From Aquatica leii (taxonomy: Eukaryota; Arthropoda; Insecta; Coleoptera; Lampyridae), in contig CM069436.1 of NCBI GenBank assembly GCA_035610365.1, positions 64,433,505 through 64,497,504 on the forward strand: a stretch of 64,000 nt of DNA. The letters run 5' to 3'. Both the position numbers and the translations under genes were made by a program. Shown here in pieces: positions 46,800-59,547 of this stretch (position 1 is its first letter; the number at the start of each line of letters is the position of its first letter). Below the pieces are notes generated by a model. That model searched no databases. It saw only the letters and a list, made by a program, of their open reading frames with translations, and was not told where the DNA came from.

Positions 46800-48539
46800 G
46801 TAATCACACATTTGAACTAACTTCTTCAGGATTACTTATCTTACCAAGACACATTCAGTTTTAAACTTACTTTAATCAAAGCAGCGATAAAGCATCTGCG
46901 ACAATTCTTAAAAATATAAAATTTGACTTAGTTAACACATTGATCACTAAACTTAATTTAATTTAGTTTATGTAGGTATGATAATCTGATGTAGAAATAT
47001 TTTTGTTAAAAATAGGTTAGCAAAATTTCATTTATTTATGCTTGACGGATTGTTAATTTTAACTTTAGGGAAGTTCAGCCACAAATATTAATTAACTCTA
47101 CTCTGGCTAAGGAATATCAGGTTTCTACACATCGAATACTAAAACGTTTTATGGATTTGGTTTACTCTGTAACACGCTGAAAATTTGATTTATAGTGGCG
47201 CCATCTGTTTTTCGTAGGTACAAACACTATATTCAAATCTTTTGGCGGTCATTTGAATATTTAAGTGTTCCCGCCGATTTTTTGGGGCAAACAAAGGCTT
47301 AATTGAACGTGATTTCCTTTTCGAATTGGGAAAGGGAAGGAAATTTACTTTTTGATTGGGAGTTGCTGGGGTGGAAAAGGAAGTGCTGAACAAGGTGATG
47401 TTAAAAATTCGTTCGTCGTCCTCTGGGTTTTTAATTTTTGCAAGATTGCTGCTGTAAGGCAGGATTGTCCAGAGAAAAATGACTTAAATTTTAGTTGTAA
47501 ATTTTGACATTGGTGTTTACGCTGATTTCCGTAAAGGATAATTTTGGAATTTTTCACCACATTGCACCTTCAACCTGTCTCGTACACCTGAGGCCAAAAA
47601 CAATCTCAACATAACGTTGCATTGGGAAGTTGGTTCTGCTAAAATCAACTAGAGTAGAGTAGATAAATTAAGCGGCCTAATCTATTACCTCCTGGCTTCA
47701 GTATCTCCAACGTCAATCTATGCAGGAAACCTGCCCAGAACTTCTGACCTGTTCGGTGTACCAGCTTAGCCCTTGAACAACCTGTACCAAACTAGATAAA
47801 TGGTCTTATTGAACGTAATTGATTTTAGTTATAAGAATTAAATTGCTTACGTCAACCGATTCAACGGTGAGGTTAAGATTCGACCTCTTGATGTTTTTTG
47901 ACACTTCTCTTAATTATCTAAAAATGAATCACCATTATGAATATTATTATTGAAGTTATCTTGTTTTACTTACTGTATATATTAATAATCGTTCATTTAC
48001 TCCGTGTAATTAGGGTTTAAGGTCACATTTTATAGTTTTCATTTTTTTGTGGTTATATGCATTATTGATGCATTATAAGTCAATTTATAAGTAGTTGTGA
48101 ACGTGTCTCATCAAAACTACTGTTACGAAATATCTACCGTGCTACCGTTACAATATCCAGTTATCCTTTTTGCAGCTGTAATTGAACGAGAAACTGAGAA
48201 AACCCTAATATTACGTATTTTTTTTGTTGGTTATGGTATATTAATTATAAAGTTTTTTTATTTTTTTATCTGTTCAATTTATGATAGGAATAAACACATT
48301 TGTTGCGGATTATACGTCAAGTCGTTTCTTTCTCTTTTATGCCAGTTAGTGGAACTTGATTGCATTAGAGCAGGTCCTGTTGCGTCAAGGTGTGCGCGCA
48401 TCGCTATGTAGACTTGCTGGCGCCCCATAAAATAATTGTTTTACCCGCACCCTTCTCCACTTGAGTCGGCCGGAGCCACATACTTCCACTACGAGAAGAG
48501 AGAAAGCTCGTTTTCGATAGAAGAAAGCGTTTCAACTCG
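46800..48539. other. Intergenic DNA with an unclassified GC-richer block
   Basis: 47180-47840 is clearly less AT-rich and may be an LTR or non-coding part of a retroelement, but I see no TG...CA pair with a primer-binding site. TGGCGCCCC at 48419 could be a primer-binding site for the Pao relic that follows. Confidence 0.35.
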
Positions 48540-50940
48540 TTCCGAACCATCTTTGCTAAACTTCAAAGTGCTGACACTAATAGCGCAGCATCACATCAGT
48601 TATGCGGTTCTCCTTCCGACCCCCTTCAAGGTTGTTTTCAAAAAAATACAATACCGCATTGTGATGAAAAAATCACGACATGGATAAATTTTATCGGTCA
48701 TTTTAGTTTGTTGGTGCATAATAATAGCTTTAACTTCTCTTGCAAAATTTTTTTATTTCAAAATGTCTCTTTCTGGTGAAGCAGAATTCGTTATTGGAAG
48801 TTTTGCATTAACCAAGACAAATTATGAAATTGCTTATTAAGCCTTAAAAAAATTGCTACCAAAACGACAGGGCGTCTAGCTGGAATGTATTTAGATAACA
48901 TTCTAAATTTTAAACCTTTTGTTTCACCTACTCAAAAAATTCTCAGATTTGTATCTTCAAGCGCACCAAAATGCAGTCAGTGTTTTAACAGCACTTCCAA
49001 TTCAAAATCATTCTAATTTATTCTTTTTTATTTAGCTATGCGTAATTTGTATCCATCTGCCTATCGTGAATTTAAACCTCGACGACAAGCACATGATTTT
49101 CCTATTTATAAGAAACTTATTGAGTTCATCAATCGACAAGTACGTAAACTCTAACTATCAAACCAAAAATGCTTATAGCCGCTACTTCTGTTCTCTTTTT
49201 TTGTACCTTGCCTATTTAAACGAATAAATTTAATTCTACTTACAATCGTTATTTCTCATCTCAGCGTTGTCCTACATGTAAATTTGATCACAATATTACT
49301 TGGTGTCCTAAAAGAAAAGCAAAGCCATGTTTCAGAGTTCATTTAATAGCGGATTGTAAATCTGAGCAATCATGCGCGCATTGTGACAGCCGTTCATACT
49401 TTTGTCGTTAACCGTATTGTAATTATTCTTGATCTTACTGAACGACATCAATGGCATCACGTTGGTACTGCCGAAAATCCTGATGATTTGACCTGTCGTG
49501 GTGCTACTCCTGAAGTTATGAGCAGCGATTCTCTCTAAATTACGACAGTTTTAAATTCTTTCCTACCTGATCTTAAAGTTGGCGCTACTCTTTTTACTCA
49601 CGTTGTACCTTTTCATCTTTTGCTTCTACTCTTCACAAAATTTTTTTTTTCCTAAAATGCAACAAACGTTTACATTGATACTTCGTTTCTTTCAAAGCGG
49701 TTATGCTCGCAACCCAGATTTTTCTGCTGACAACAAAACGTCTACCTGTTTTACTTAGCAAACTACAAAGGGCTACGCTTGCCTCCTTGTAACTCAAACC
49801 GCTTACTTTAGAGAAGAAATTTTGTAGCTTTGGTAAGGTAAAGCTGGGTTCCTCTACCTTGCCGTGGTCTTTTCGTCATCCGCTGTTATTATCTTAACAA
49901 GCTCATCTCTGCGCTCTTTTGTGTTCTTACTATCAGGTCGTTTCTTTTCATGCTGGTTCTTAGGCCATTCAAGCTCTATTATAAAATAACTTTTAGATTA
50001 TTTCGCTGCGCATTCGTCAATGTATGACGTGTCATCGTGTCAGATTCAAGCCAACAATGGCGTTTTTACCAGCAGATCTGCAAGGCCTTCACCGTAACCG
50101 GCGTAGTTTATGCAGAACCTCTTACTGTTAAAATGAATACTGTTTGTTTGTTTCGTACTACTAAAGGTTATCAGTGTTTGTTTGCCGGCGCCGCCATTAA
50201 AGCTGTACATCTGGAGTTTACTTTGTTTTTATCTACAGAAGGTTTGCTTGCATAGATAAATTCATCGCGGGTCCGAGAATACCATATCGCATTAGATAAG
50301 ACTGTGATTGCAATTTTTTTTGCAAACGTCTTGCACTTCATAGTATTAATTCAGTTTTTAACACTCCGTATGCTCCGTTTTTCGGAGGCCACTAAAAATC
50401 AGTTATTAAGTTCACTAAGCTTCCGCTATATCGCAAAATTGGTACTGCAACTCTCACTTTTAAAGAGTTTTGTGCCATATTTTTTCAAATTAAAGCAGTA
50501 TTAAATATCCGTCTGTTATACCCCTTTTAATCGGATCCTGCTGAAGTTGCAAACTATTTAAGCCTAGGTCATTTTTTTGTTGGTGAGCTTTTGTTGTCCG
50601 TTCCACCTTTTTTAGACGCTAATCACAACGTTGGCAACTTCAAAACCGCAATAATACAGTTATTTGGCGTCGGTGGTTTGCTGCATATTTGCATACCATA
50701 ATTCAACTGAAAAAATGGTCTCAATATAACACTGGTCCTTAAATGGGTGATGTAGTTCTAATTCAAGATCCGAACCGACCTTTAATGTCATGGCTATGGT
50801 AGAGTGGGCGAGTTGTATCCAGGGCCTGATGGTCTTTTTCGAAAGGCCACCGTTGAAACAGCAAATGGTTATCTCATTCGTTCTCTTTCGCGGTTAGTTC
50901 TGCTTTCTAGACTTTTTCATTTCATTCTTAATTGATGTTC
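48540..50940 (+). pseudogene. Pao/BEL retrotransposon relic 3 (gag and integrase)
   Basis: Plus-strand order: gag block WINFIGHFSLLVHNNS, SLSGEAEFVIGSFALTKTNY; a zinc-finger-like CPTCKFDHNITWCPK then CAHCDSRSYFC (49.27-49.41 kb); directly after it VVNRIVIILDLTERHQWHHV and GTAENPDDLTCRGATPE (RNase H end); then integrase TVTGVVYAEPLTVKMN, RTTKGYQCLFAGAAIKAVHL and a C-terminal GELYPGPDGLFRKATVETAN. Protease, reverse transcriptase and most of RNase H are deleted. Wording in the shared parts matches relic 1, so both come from one lineage with different internal deletions. Confidence 0.85.
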
Positions 50941-50944
50941 TCGT

Positions 50945-52319
50945 TTGTTCTTATTGTTTTGTATTATTTTTTCTTTATTTTTCTCTTTAAAATTTAGCGT
51001 CGCTGATTTTAGGTAGGCGGTATATTGGCGCAAGCGTTTGATTTTTAGTCGTTTCCGCTAGAAACGCTTTCGGTTTTGTGACATGTTGCCCCTTACTTCA
51101 GTAGATTTGTTATTTTAATAAAATTATGAATTTTTGAACGTCACTTTTACTTTACTTAATAGTGGTATTTCGTCTCTTTTTTGAGCATTTTGGTAACGGT
51201 TGTTCTTAAACGTTATAAATTGTATTTAATAATTAAAACCTGTGCATCTATTCTTGTGCGTCATAAAACTTTAAATTCCGCCTTTGAAGAAAAAAAGTAG
51301 GGTAAGTCGAACAATCGTTGATTTCGGAGTAAGTCGAGGTCACGTTTTATTTCGGGTTTGGGTGGTTGTACTCGCCTTACTTCATGCAGAGCGCTTGAGA
51401 AGTTTACGTAAGTACATTTTTATTTTTTATCTTAATTGCTCCGGTGGGTCGCTATCGGAACTCCCATTATTTCTTCAAAATAAAATACAGTCCACCGTTC
51501 GACTTTCGTGTAGCCAAAACACCAAGTAAGACATTCTCGTGTGCATTTGAGCAAACCGCGATATAATCCAGGGGTTTGTTCTAATAAGAAATTGAACAGT
51601 ATTAGGATCAGAATGTAATGACAGATGTGATAATAAGATAATATTAATTTTGAAAGATGAGCATTTTTAGGTACTAATAACGGGCACTTAGATGCTTTGT
51701 GAAAAGCGAAGTAACGTAATGTTATGCTCACTCAGAGGAATCTAAAAGAATCAATAAAATGAGATAACGATGCTAAGTTGCGACTCGGGTTTGTTTTATT
51801 TTGGATTTGTGTTATTTCTAAAAGTAATGGTTTTAAATAATTTTTGTAAAAGATGATGTAGAAGTTTCTAATTGTGCCACGGATAACGATCCAGAAATAA
51901 ATCTCAAAGCTGTGAATTGAAACGTCTTATACAAGCAAAAAAAACAACGTAATCTTAAAAGACTTAATGTATTATTTATTTTGTTCTATAACTAACTTGA
52001 GATTTCATGCTTTGTAACTAAACAATTAAAGTCTTGTTCCTTGTCAGAAAGAGAGAAAGAATGCTTATTATGCATTTAAAAAGGAGGCGGCTAATTCAAA
52101 ACTAATTTAAAAAAAATGATATACCATTAAGTCAAAATACTTTGATATCCAAACTAACAAATTGAGATATAGTTAATTCTCGTGAAAGAAAGGTCAGATG
52201 GATTGTTTTTTGATTTAATTTAAGACCAAACACAGTTTGAAGTTTTTCTGTTATTGTAACAATTCTGTTACAAACAAAGATTTTCAAAAGATGTGGTGGA
52301 GCTATAATTCAAGGTACTA
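50945..52319. other. Sequence after Pao relic 3, probably partly LTR
   Basis: The block TTTTAGGTAGGCGGTATAT with TTGGCGCAAGCG at about 51010 looks like a polypurine tract and LTR start, but the LTR end is not clear. 51.28-51.55 kb is GC-richer. Nothing coding is recognised. Confidence 0.4.
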
Positions 52320-54830
52320 TCTCTGAATCTAAAAATAAGTAGACAGTATCAATAAAAAATTGCAAGAAATTAGCTAACAACATTGTGGCACTCAACTCTA
52401 AATAAGGAATAGACATGATTTAGAGTAGTGCCAATTTGGTTTTTGTCTTCCAAAAATAAAAAAAATTGTGTTTGACTAAACGCATAAGTACAGAACAGTA
52501 AAATAACTTTTTTCTGAAGCATCACAAAATCTAGCAAGCTTGATTAAAGTTGCTTTTTGTAGAAGTACGCACCCAGGGATTTTAAGTAAAGCAAGAAAAA
52601 TGTTTTCTGTAAACAGTATCCATTTTTGTAGTACCGTTGGAATCAAATTGTCCCAACCAACTTGAGCTAACCACAAGTGTTGAAGTAGAATTTTCATAGA
52701 AAAAACAACGGGTGTCAAAAATCCAAGCGTTTGTACTACTATCGTCGCAAAGCAGTACTCGTAAAAGGCGAAAATCAGAGTTCGGTTTCCAACACAATCC
52801 GAGAACTTTTTTGGTCAGAAAAATCTAATTGTGATTCTGTATGACCATCAGATAAGTCAGCTAAAACTTTTGGATAGCTACTAGCACATTTTCAAAGTTA
52901 AAAACTTCTACCCTTAAGCAAGTCAGTTAATTGATTTTGTACACTTATAACAGAAGATACGTTTTGATGTCCAGTAATCACATCATCTATATATGTAGAC
53001 TTCATGATGGCACAAATATATGGATGGATATCGCGCACTATCATCGTGAAGAAGTAAGATGTAATATTTGTATTGTCATCTATGCGGGAAGAGTAAGTCC
53101 ATATGTAACAGTATTGAGTTCAAAGTGCGGCAAAGAATATGTTGTATATCTGCACATAATGCAACAAGATAAAGACAAAATTTTAATAAAACCTAAATAA
53201 AGCTTGTTTGTAATTTAGATCCGGGTAAGCGTTAAACACAACATAAATTTTTGTTGTAGAACTTGATTGCTTAGTGGCTACATGGTGTGGTATTAAATAC
53301 GTTGACGGAGAACAATCAATTGGACATATGTTCTGAGATAAAGTAATCTTGCATTATATGTTTGTATTGTTTGAATTGTTTGCGTATTCTAGTTTCTAAT
53401 ATTAACAAAATAACTGTAGATAGCTATAACGGCGGTAAATCGTTAAAAGTTGATTTTACACTCGCGAATTTCAAAATAGTTTTGAATAAAACTGCGGGAT
53501 AAAACCACAACGTAAAGGACATTAGGGGTAAAGCAATGCCAATGCAACTGTTCAAATGCCACCAGAGTGAACTACTGGACAGCCGTTTTTCCATTTTGGG
53601 ACTGATTAACAGTAGAAGATACACTCTAATGTAATTCCCACAATTGCATTGACAACCCAATAGCTTATTATTTCTGTATGACAAAGGTAACGACTAAGGA
53701 ACGCTTGATGGCAGCGCCATCTCATAGTGTAAATTTACTATGTATAATTAATAACTTGAGATAGCTATAACGGCGGTAAAACGTTGAAAGTAGATTTTAC
53801 ATTTGCGAATTTCAAAATAGTTTTGAATAAAACTGTAGAATAAAACCACAACGTAAAGGACATTGGGAGTAAAGCAATGTCAATGCAATTGTTCAAATGC
53901 TACTAGAGTGAACTACAGGACGGCCGTTTTGCTTTTTTGGGACTCATCCGCAGTAGTAATTCCCACAATTGCATTGAAAACTCTATAGCTTATTATTTCT
54001 GTATGACAAAGGTAACGATTAACGAACGTTTGATGGCAGAGTCATCTAATAGTGTAAATTTGCTATGTATAAATAATAACTGTAGATAGCTATAACAGCG
54101 GCAAAAAGTTGGAAGTTGATTTTACACCCGCAAATTTCAAAATAGTTTTGAATAAAACTACGGAACGTAACGCAACTTAAAGGACATTGAAACTAAAGCA
54201 ATGTCAATGCAATTGTTCAAATGCCACCAAATTGAACTACTAGACGGCCGTTTCTCCCTTTTGGAGCTCATCAGCAGTAGGAGATACACTCTAATGTAAT
54301 TCTTACAAATGCATTGACAACCTTAGAGCTTATTATTCCTGTATGACAGAAGTGACGATTTACAAACATTCGATGGCAGAGCCATCTCTGGTGGCATTTG
54401 CACAATTACATTGACATTGATTTACCCCCAATGTCGTTTACGTTTTGGTTTTATCTCGCAGTGTTATTCAAAACTATTTTGAAGTTCGCGGATGTAAAAC
54501 CAATTTTCAACGTTTCACCGCCAATATAGCTATCTACATTTATTAATTATACATAGTAAACTTACACTATGAGATGGCTCCGCCATCAAACGTTCGTTAA
54601 TATTAACAAAGATTGTAAACCACGAAATAAATTTGAGGATAAAGGTCTTGAATTAGGTTTAAATGGAAGCGCTACAACATATATGCCAGTTTCGTTTCGT
54701 TTGTAAGTTTTTCTAAAATGTTATTTGACATACAAATTAGTGATCAAAAGGTAGAGATCTAAAAATTTTTTCATCTTTTAAAAAACGTTTTAAACTTTTA
54801 GATAATTCAGAGAAAGTAAGCACACTTTGC
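52320..54830 (-). pseudogene. Pao/BEL retrotransposon relic 4 (reverse transcriptase), interrupted
   Basis: Minus-strand order from 54.7 kb: ETGIYVVALPFKPNSRPLSS, then FRGLQSLL; after the nested array, LETRIRKQFKQYKHIMQDYF and ISEHM; SSTTKIYVVFNAYPDLNYKQ; LNTVTYGL; YIDDVITGHQNVSSVISVQN (catalytic YxDD with Ile); LCWKPNSDFRLLRVLLCDDS; PVVFSMKILLQHLWLAQVGW; and FCDASEKSYFTVLYL at 52.5 kb, fading out near 52.32 kb. The frame continues across the array if the 13-bp duplication is counted once. This is the only Pao relic here that retains a reverse transcriptase. Confidence 0.85.
53411..54597. repeat. Tandem array (three direct units and one inverted) nested in Pao relic 4
   Basis: Units of about 326-340 bp start at about 53414, 53754 and 54080 (CTGTAGATAGCTATAAC start words). 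From about 54388 a partial unit runs inverted to 54597. Each unit has a hairpin GATGGC-NNN-GCCATC or a slight variant. TAATATTAACAAA stands at 53398-53410 and again at 54598-54610, so the whole array is flanked by a 13-bp direct repeat. No coding sequence. It may be a satellite-like or non-autonomous element that expanded. Confidence 0.85.
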
Positions 54831-57800
54831 AATGTCTGAACGTTATTAGGAATATCTGTGGGACGTTAAACTAAAATAAATGTTTACGGCCGAGGTATAA
54901 CCAGAAACATTGTAACGTTTATATTTTAGTTAAAGTTTTTTATTAGAAATTCTTTAGTTAAAATTTAGGCAGTTATAAGTGTTTGTCAGTTTAGAAAGTT
55001 GCATACTTTAATTTTTCAAAAATAGCAACAATTCTAAATTTCGTTTAACTTTATTTATAAGTTTGAATGACTTACTACATTTGTTTTTAAGAATTAGTCT
55101 GTATTTATTAGTTTTTTTGACGATTTTAGAACAGTTAATAAATTTATTTTTTTTTTAAATTAAGGCTTGTTTGTTTTGATGGTTTGCAAATTATTGGTTT
55201 AGAAGTAGAAATCCGACAATGCTCTCTTATTTGACACAGTTTCAATTTAATCAATTAACTGTTCTTGAAAATTTTAACTTGAATGATAGGTGGTTTCTTA
55301 TCTCGCTATGCTTCATATGTGTTTACTGTAGATTTAAATTTGCAAATTACAGCCGCCCAAGATCTAAAGGTACTTGCCTTATTTCAAATTTATTTTAGCG
55401 AATTTGTTAGATATAGCAGTTCCAATGACCAAAATTGAAGAAAAAGAACTGAAGCAGGTGAACTGAAGAAAAAAATCTATAAACTAAAAAAATATGTTAT
55501 TAAAAAATAGATGTTATTAGCAGCTAAAAAACATAAGTAAAGTGAACAATAATCGACAACATACGTAAACTTACATTTAAAATTTTATTGCGCCATTTAA
55601 TTATTACATGTAATCAATTTTTTTTTAGTATTCATTAGTATTTGATATCACATTGTGTATTTAATAATATATTATATAAAAGATAATAATAAATCTTTTC
55701 CATAAACGATAAAATTGTAATGTTAGTGATTTAGCTTGTAGCGGTTTTTCGTGTATTTTTATATTAATTGTTACTCGTTATATATTATATTTGTATTAAT
55801 GACGTTGTTTGCGGACCATTCTACTTTGTTTTTGTTTTCCGTAAGTAATCGTCTACAATTAACAAACAGTACTTATAATAAGTAGAAGATTTGTAGTTCT
55901 CATCGAATTGTAACTGCCATTTTACTTAAGTTGTTTTCTATTTAATAAATTCAGTTAGCCTGAAAAAGTGGACACAACAGTTCCACAAAACGTCGCCTTA
56001 AGAAATCATATGAAGTAGTTTTTATAGCCTCTCCTACAGAATAAAGGGTTTACCGATCTTAATTTTATAAAAGATTACTCTCTGTGAGTAACTAGTAATT
56101 TAAAATTTTTTAATGTTGCCAGAGATTGTTCATTTCTTAGTTGGTTTCTCTGAGTAAAAAAATAACTTGCAATTTTGTTGCAAAGCTATTATAGTCAGTA
56201 TTCCAATCGGAGCTGGCTAATATGGCCGTACTATTAAAGTAATCTCTACAATGTACAATATGTATAAGACAACATTTAGAATTAATATATTAAAAGAACA
56301 AAGGTTAAAGTTATAACTTATAACTAAACTTTATGCATATATTATTTCTTTTTTTCTAACGGTATTTTAAAGACTAAACTGTTTAACAAAACAATTTGCG
56401 ATGGTGCATTATATTGAATTATTCATTAAATTAAAAAAACCAAGTCAAATGTATTATATTTTAGTTTAATAAGTTATTTAAATATAAAAAGATAAATATA
56501 GTAACAAATTATTTTATATATATAATAATATTTTAAAAATAAAATTAATGTATTTAAGCAAAGATTTTATTTGCATTATTTTATAAAAAATATAGCAAAT
56601 ATTAAAATTTTGGATGCAATGGCACAGTATTTTTAGACCAAGAAAAATATTAAGTATAACGTAAGCACGTATAATTTTTTTTTAATTTAAAAATAAAATA
56701 AATTTTAGAATAAATGCCACTATTAAAAATTTTAGAAGAATTAACAAAATATGAAATGTACTAAAAATGACTTATTTTATGCTAGTTTTTAAGGAACTCT
56801 AAGGATACTGTAAATAACAAAAAATTATAATATAACTCAAAAAAAATTTATTTAATTGGAAATTACGCAGCTCTCGATTCTAACGTTCTCTGAATAAAAC
56901 AAGCTACATAAATTTTGATTGAATTAGTCTTTTAATTAATAATTAATTTTACAAAGCACAAAGAAAATTTATTAAAACACTATAAGATTAGTAAAATAAT
57001 CGTGAAGTATCAATTAAAACGATATTCACGATATTTAATATTCATGAGTAATCTTGAACTTGATTTGACCTAAAATTGCACATCCTTTTTCTGCACATAA
57101 ATCAGTCAGATTTATTATTCTTCAAGTAATTTCAAAGACAGTAATCACGAGTAATTAATTAGTTACAATAGAATTATTACAAAGTGCTTATAACCGAAAT
57201 CCGACAGATGCTTTGTTATCATTGACATTACAAAGTCTAGTGATGAGAATCGCAAAATGAGAGTAATGAAATCGGCTGTTTACGTTTCATGGCAACGGTA
57301 AGTGTTATACGTAAAGAATGCGACGATAAAGATATGTACTACAAACCTACAAATGTATATAGCAAACCAATTACTTTCATATTATATACGCTCCATAAAG
57401 GAAACATCTGCGGTAATGACATTTTGTTTTCTTCTATGATGCTGGTACCATTCGTTTTTTAAAGTAACATTAATGTTAAATAATAAAAAAGAAACAAAAT
57501 TTTAAAGGAAGTGTACAAGTTTCACGTAGTAATTAACGTATTATTTGTACTTAAATAACCCAGTAAACGGATTGCATTATTTTTATATATTACAGACTTC
57601 CTACAATTTATTTTATCGGTCACTGAGTTAATTCAATAACAACAAAACAATTGTGTGTAGCATTTTTTCATATTCTTGTTAATTGAAAATTGTTTAAAAT
57701 TAATTAATTGACTATAGAAGTTACCGCAGAAATTTATTGCAATTTAGAAATAGTAGAATGCATTTAAAAATGCTTTTATTAAATATGCAATAAATTATAT

Positions 57801-58007
57801 TTTATATGAAACCGTTGAAGTTACACAAAACGCAAATATTTAAATGTGTCTAACGTGAAGTGACCTAAAATTGTATCTATTTAATGAAATTTAACTTAGT
57901 TTGAAAAATTTTATCCGTCAGAAGCAAAAACTTAGATTAGACTGAAATGAAAGCACAAAACAAACCAAATCCGTTATTTTTACTTGAACCAAAACCGGGA
58001 CCAATAT
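54831..58007. other. AT-rich intergenic DNA
   Basis: Apart from the decayed hammerhead-like motif at 55.96 kb, I see no feature. Long A/T tracts dominate 56.4-57.0 kb. Confidence 0.55.
55958..55997 (+). ncRNA. Decayed hammerhead-like motif (56.0 kb)
   Basis: CTGAAAA stands where CUGANGA is expected, stem II is GTGGA/TTCCAC, then AAAAC instead of GAAAC, ACGT and C. Two core changes make it inactive. The following sequence (TAGCCTCTCCTACAG) ties it to the 24.1- and 38.2-kb family. Confidence 0.5.
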
Positions 58008-58057
58008 TTTTTAACTTCTCACAACCTTTCCATAAATTTTGTTTTTAGTTTTAACAA

Positions 58058-58098
58058 ACACGCTACATGTTTCGACTATTCGTCATCATCAGGCATAT
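58058..58098 (-). ncRNA. Hammerhead ribozyme-like motif (copy B, left half)
   Basis: On the minus strand: stem I ATATGC with GCGTGT (six pairs, two of them G-U), core CTGATGA, stem II GAC-GAATA-GTC, GAAAC, ACATGT as two-pair stem III and A at the cleavage site. All conserved core bases are present, so it could be active. Confidence 0.75.
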
Positions 58099-59469
58099 AT
58101 TATAAACTTATTATGTATAAAATCAAATCTTATTTAAAAAAATGAATTTGAAAAATAATAAAAATCCAAATAAAATTAGAAAACAATACAAATAAACTTA
58201 CCAAAATAAACTAATCAAATATTTGAAGTTTGACAAATTTCAAAAAATTACAAAATTAGTTTAATAATAGAAATGTCCTAGGCTACAACGACAAAATGAA
58301 AACGGAAAAAAAACTAATTTAGAAAAAGTACATATTAATTAAGGTTAACAACTTCATTAAGGCATAAATCGTAATTTAAACTGTAATTTTTAATAATTTT
58401 TTTATTTCTAAAAAATTTAGTTGGAATCTTTTATTGCAAATATGTTAAATTTCAAAAATTTAAGAATAGAATGAATGATGAGAATTTAGTATATAATTAA
58501 CAAATGATGATTTAAACAAAATGTTATTTTTTATACAAGAAAAATCTAACACAAAATTTTCGACTTGTTTGTTTTATTTAGAATGCGGGTTTAATTTATA
58601 AACTCCGAATTCATTTAATGTATTAATGTTATTTTTAGTATTAACTAACATAGATATATTATTTTTTGACGAAAAACAAATCTGAATATTAAAATATTTT
58701 AACAAATTTTATAATTAATATGAAGATATGCCTATTTAAGAAAAAAAAAATTTTTGATTGATTAGAAATGAATAATTTTTAATTCTAATCAAAAACAAAA
58801 TTTTCTTTTTAATAATGTGTAAAGAATAATAATTAATATTTGATAAATAATAAATAATGTTTATTTCCTTGTTAAAACTATCATAACCGAAAGAGAAAGT
58901 ATATAAACAGTTAAAGAAAAATCTAAAAATTGCTAATATGTGTGAGTGTAAATAGAATGAAGAAAAAAGAATAACGTGATCAGTAGTGGTAGGTTTACGA
59001 TAAATATCAATTCTTATATGGTTATCAATACGTTTAATAGATTTATTATCTAACAAATATTAATGACTATCCTTTACATATTATTAAAATTTTACAAAAG
59101 AAAATTTTGCCTCTTGTTAAAATTAAAAATTATTCATCTCTTATACTTGTTTCTAATCAATCCAAAATATATTTTTCTGTTTTTTATAAAGAGCCTTCTT
59201 CATTTCAATCTCAAAATCTATTAAAACATTTTAATATTATCATTTTTTTTTTGTAAAAAGATACTAATAAATCTTTATTAGTTAATACTAAAGATAAAAT
59301 TAATATATTAGATAAATCCGGTGTTTATAAACTAAAATGTAGCGACTGCTATGCATTCATTCTATATAGGATAAACAGGTCGCAAATTTTGTATTAGATT
59401 TTTTTGAACATCTTTCTTGTATAATATAATATAGATATACTCATATGATAAATTCTCATAATTTTAGAG

Positions 59470-59505
59470 TATACTCCTGAGGATGACAAATAATCGAAAC
59501 GGAAC
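59470..59505 (+). ncRNA. Hammerhead-like motif, damaged 3' side (copy B, right half)
   Basis: CTGAGGA fits CUGANGA, then TGACAAATAATC (stem II reduced to about GA/TC) and GAAAC, but the following GGAACG lacks the ACATGT stem III and cleavage site. Non-functional relic. Confidence 0.5.
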
Positions 59506-59547
59506 GAAAGGAAAGTTGTGAGAAGTTAAAAAATAAAACAATTAGAT

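Larger units (their letters stand above)
58008..59547. mobile_element. Penelope-like element copy B: head-to-head inverted pair
   Basis: The outer edges are inverted copies of each other (TTTTTTAACTTCTCACAAC on the left, its complement on the right). The left half reads on the minus strand: reverse transcriptase end SIKRIDNHIRIDIYRKPTTT with DHVILFSS (58736-59056), decayed GIY-YIG (about 58.65-58.55 kb) and a hammerhead at 58058-58098. The right half reads on the plus strand from about 59056: a YPLHIIKILQK-like end of the reverse transcriptase, INILDKSGVYKLKCSDC-like GIY-YIG start (59.3 kb) and a damaged hammerhead at 59.47 kb. The 5' truncated halves meet at about 59,056. Confidence 0.8.

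Noticed and set aside
48097-48411. 104-codon plus frame upstream of Pao relic 3
   Set aside because: Hydrophobic low-complexity translation with no family signature; it may lie in an LTR.
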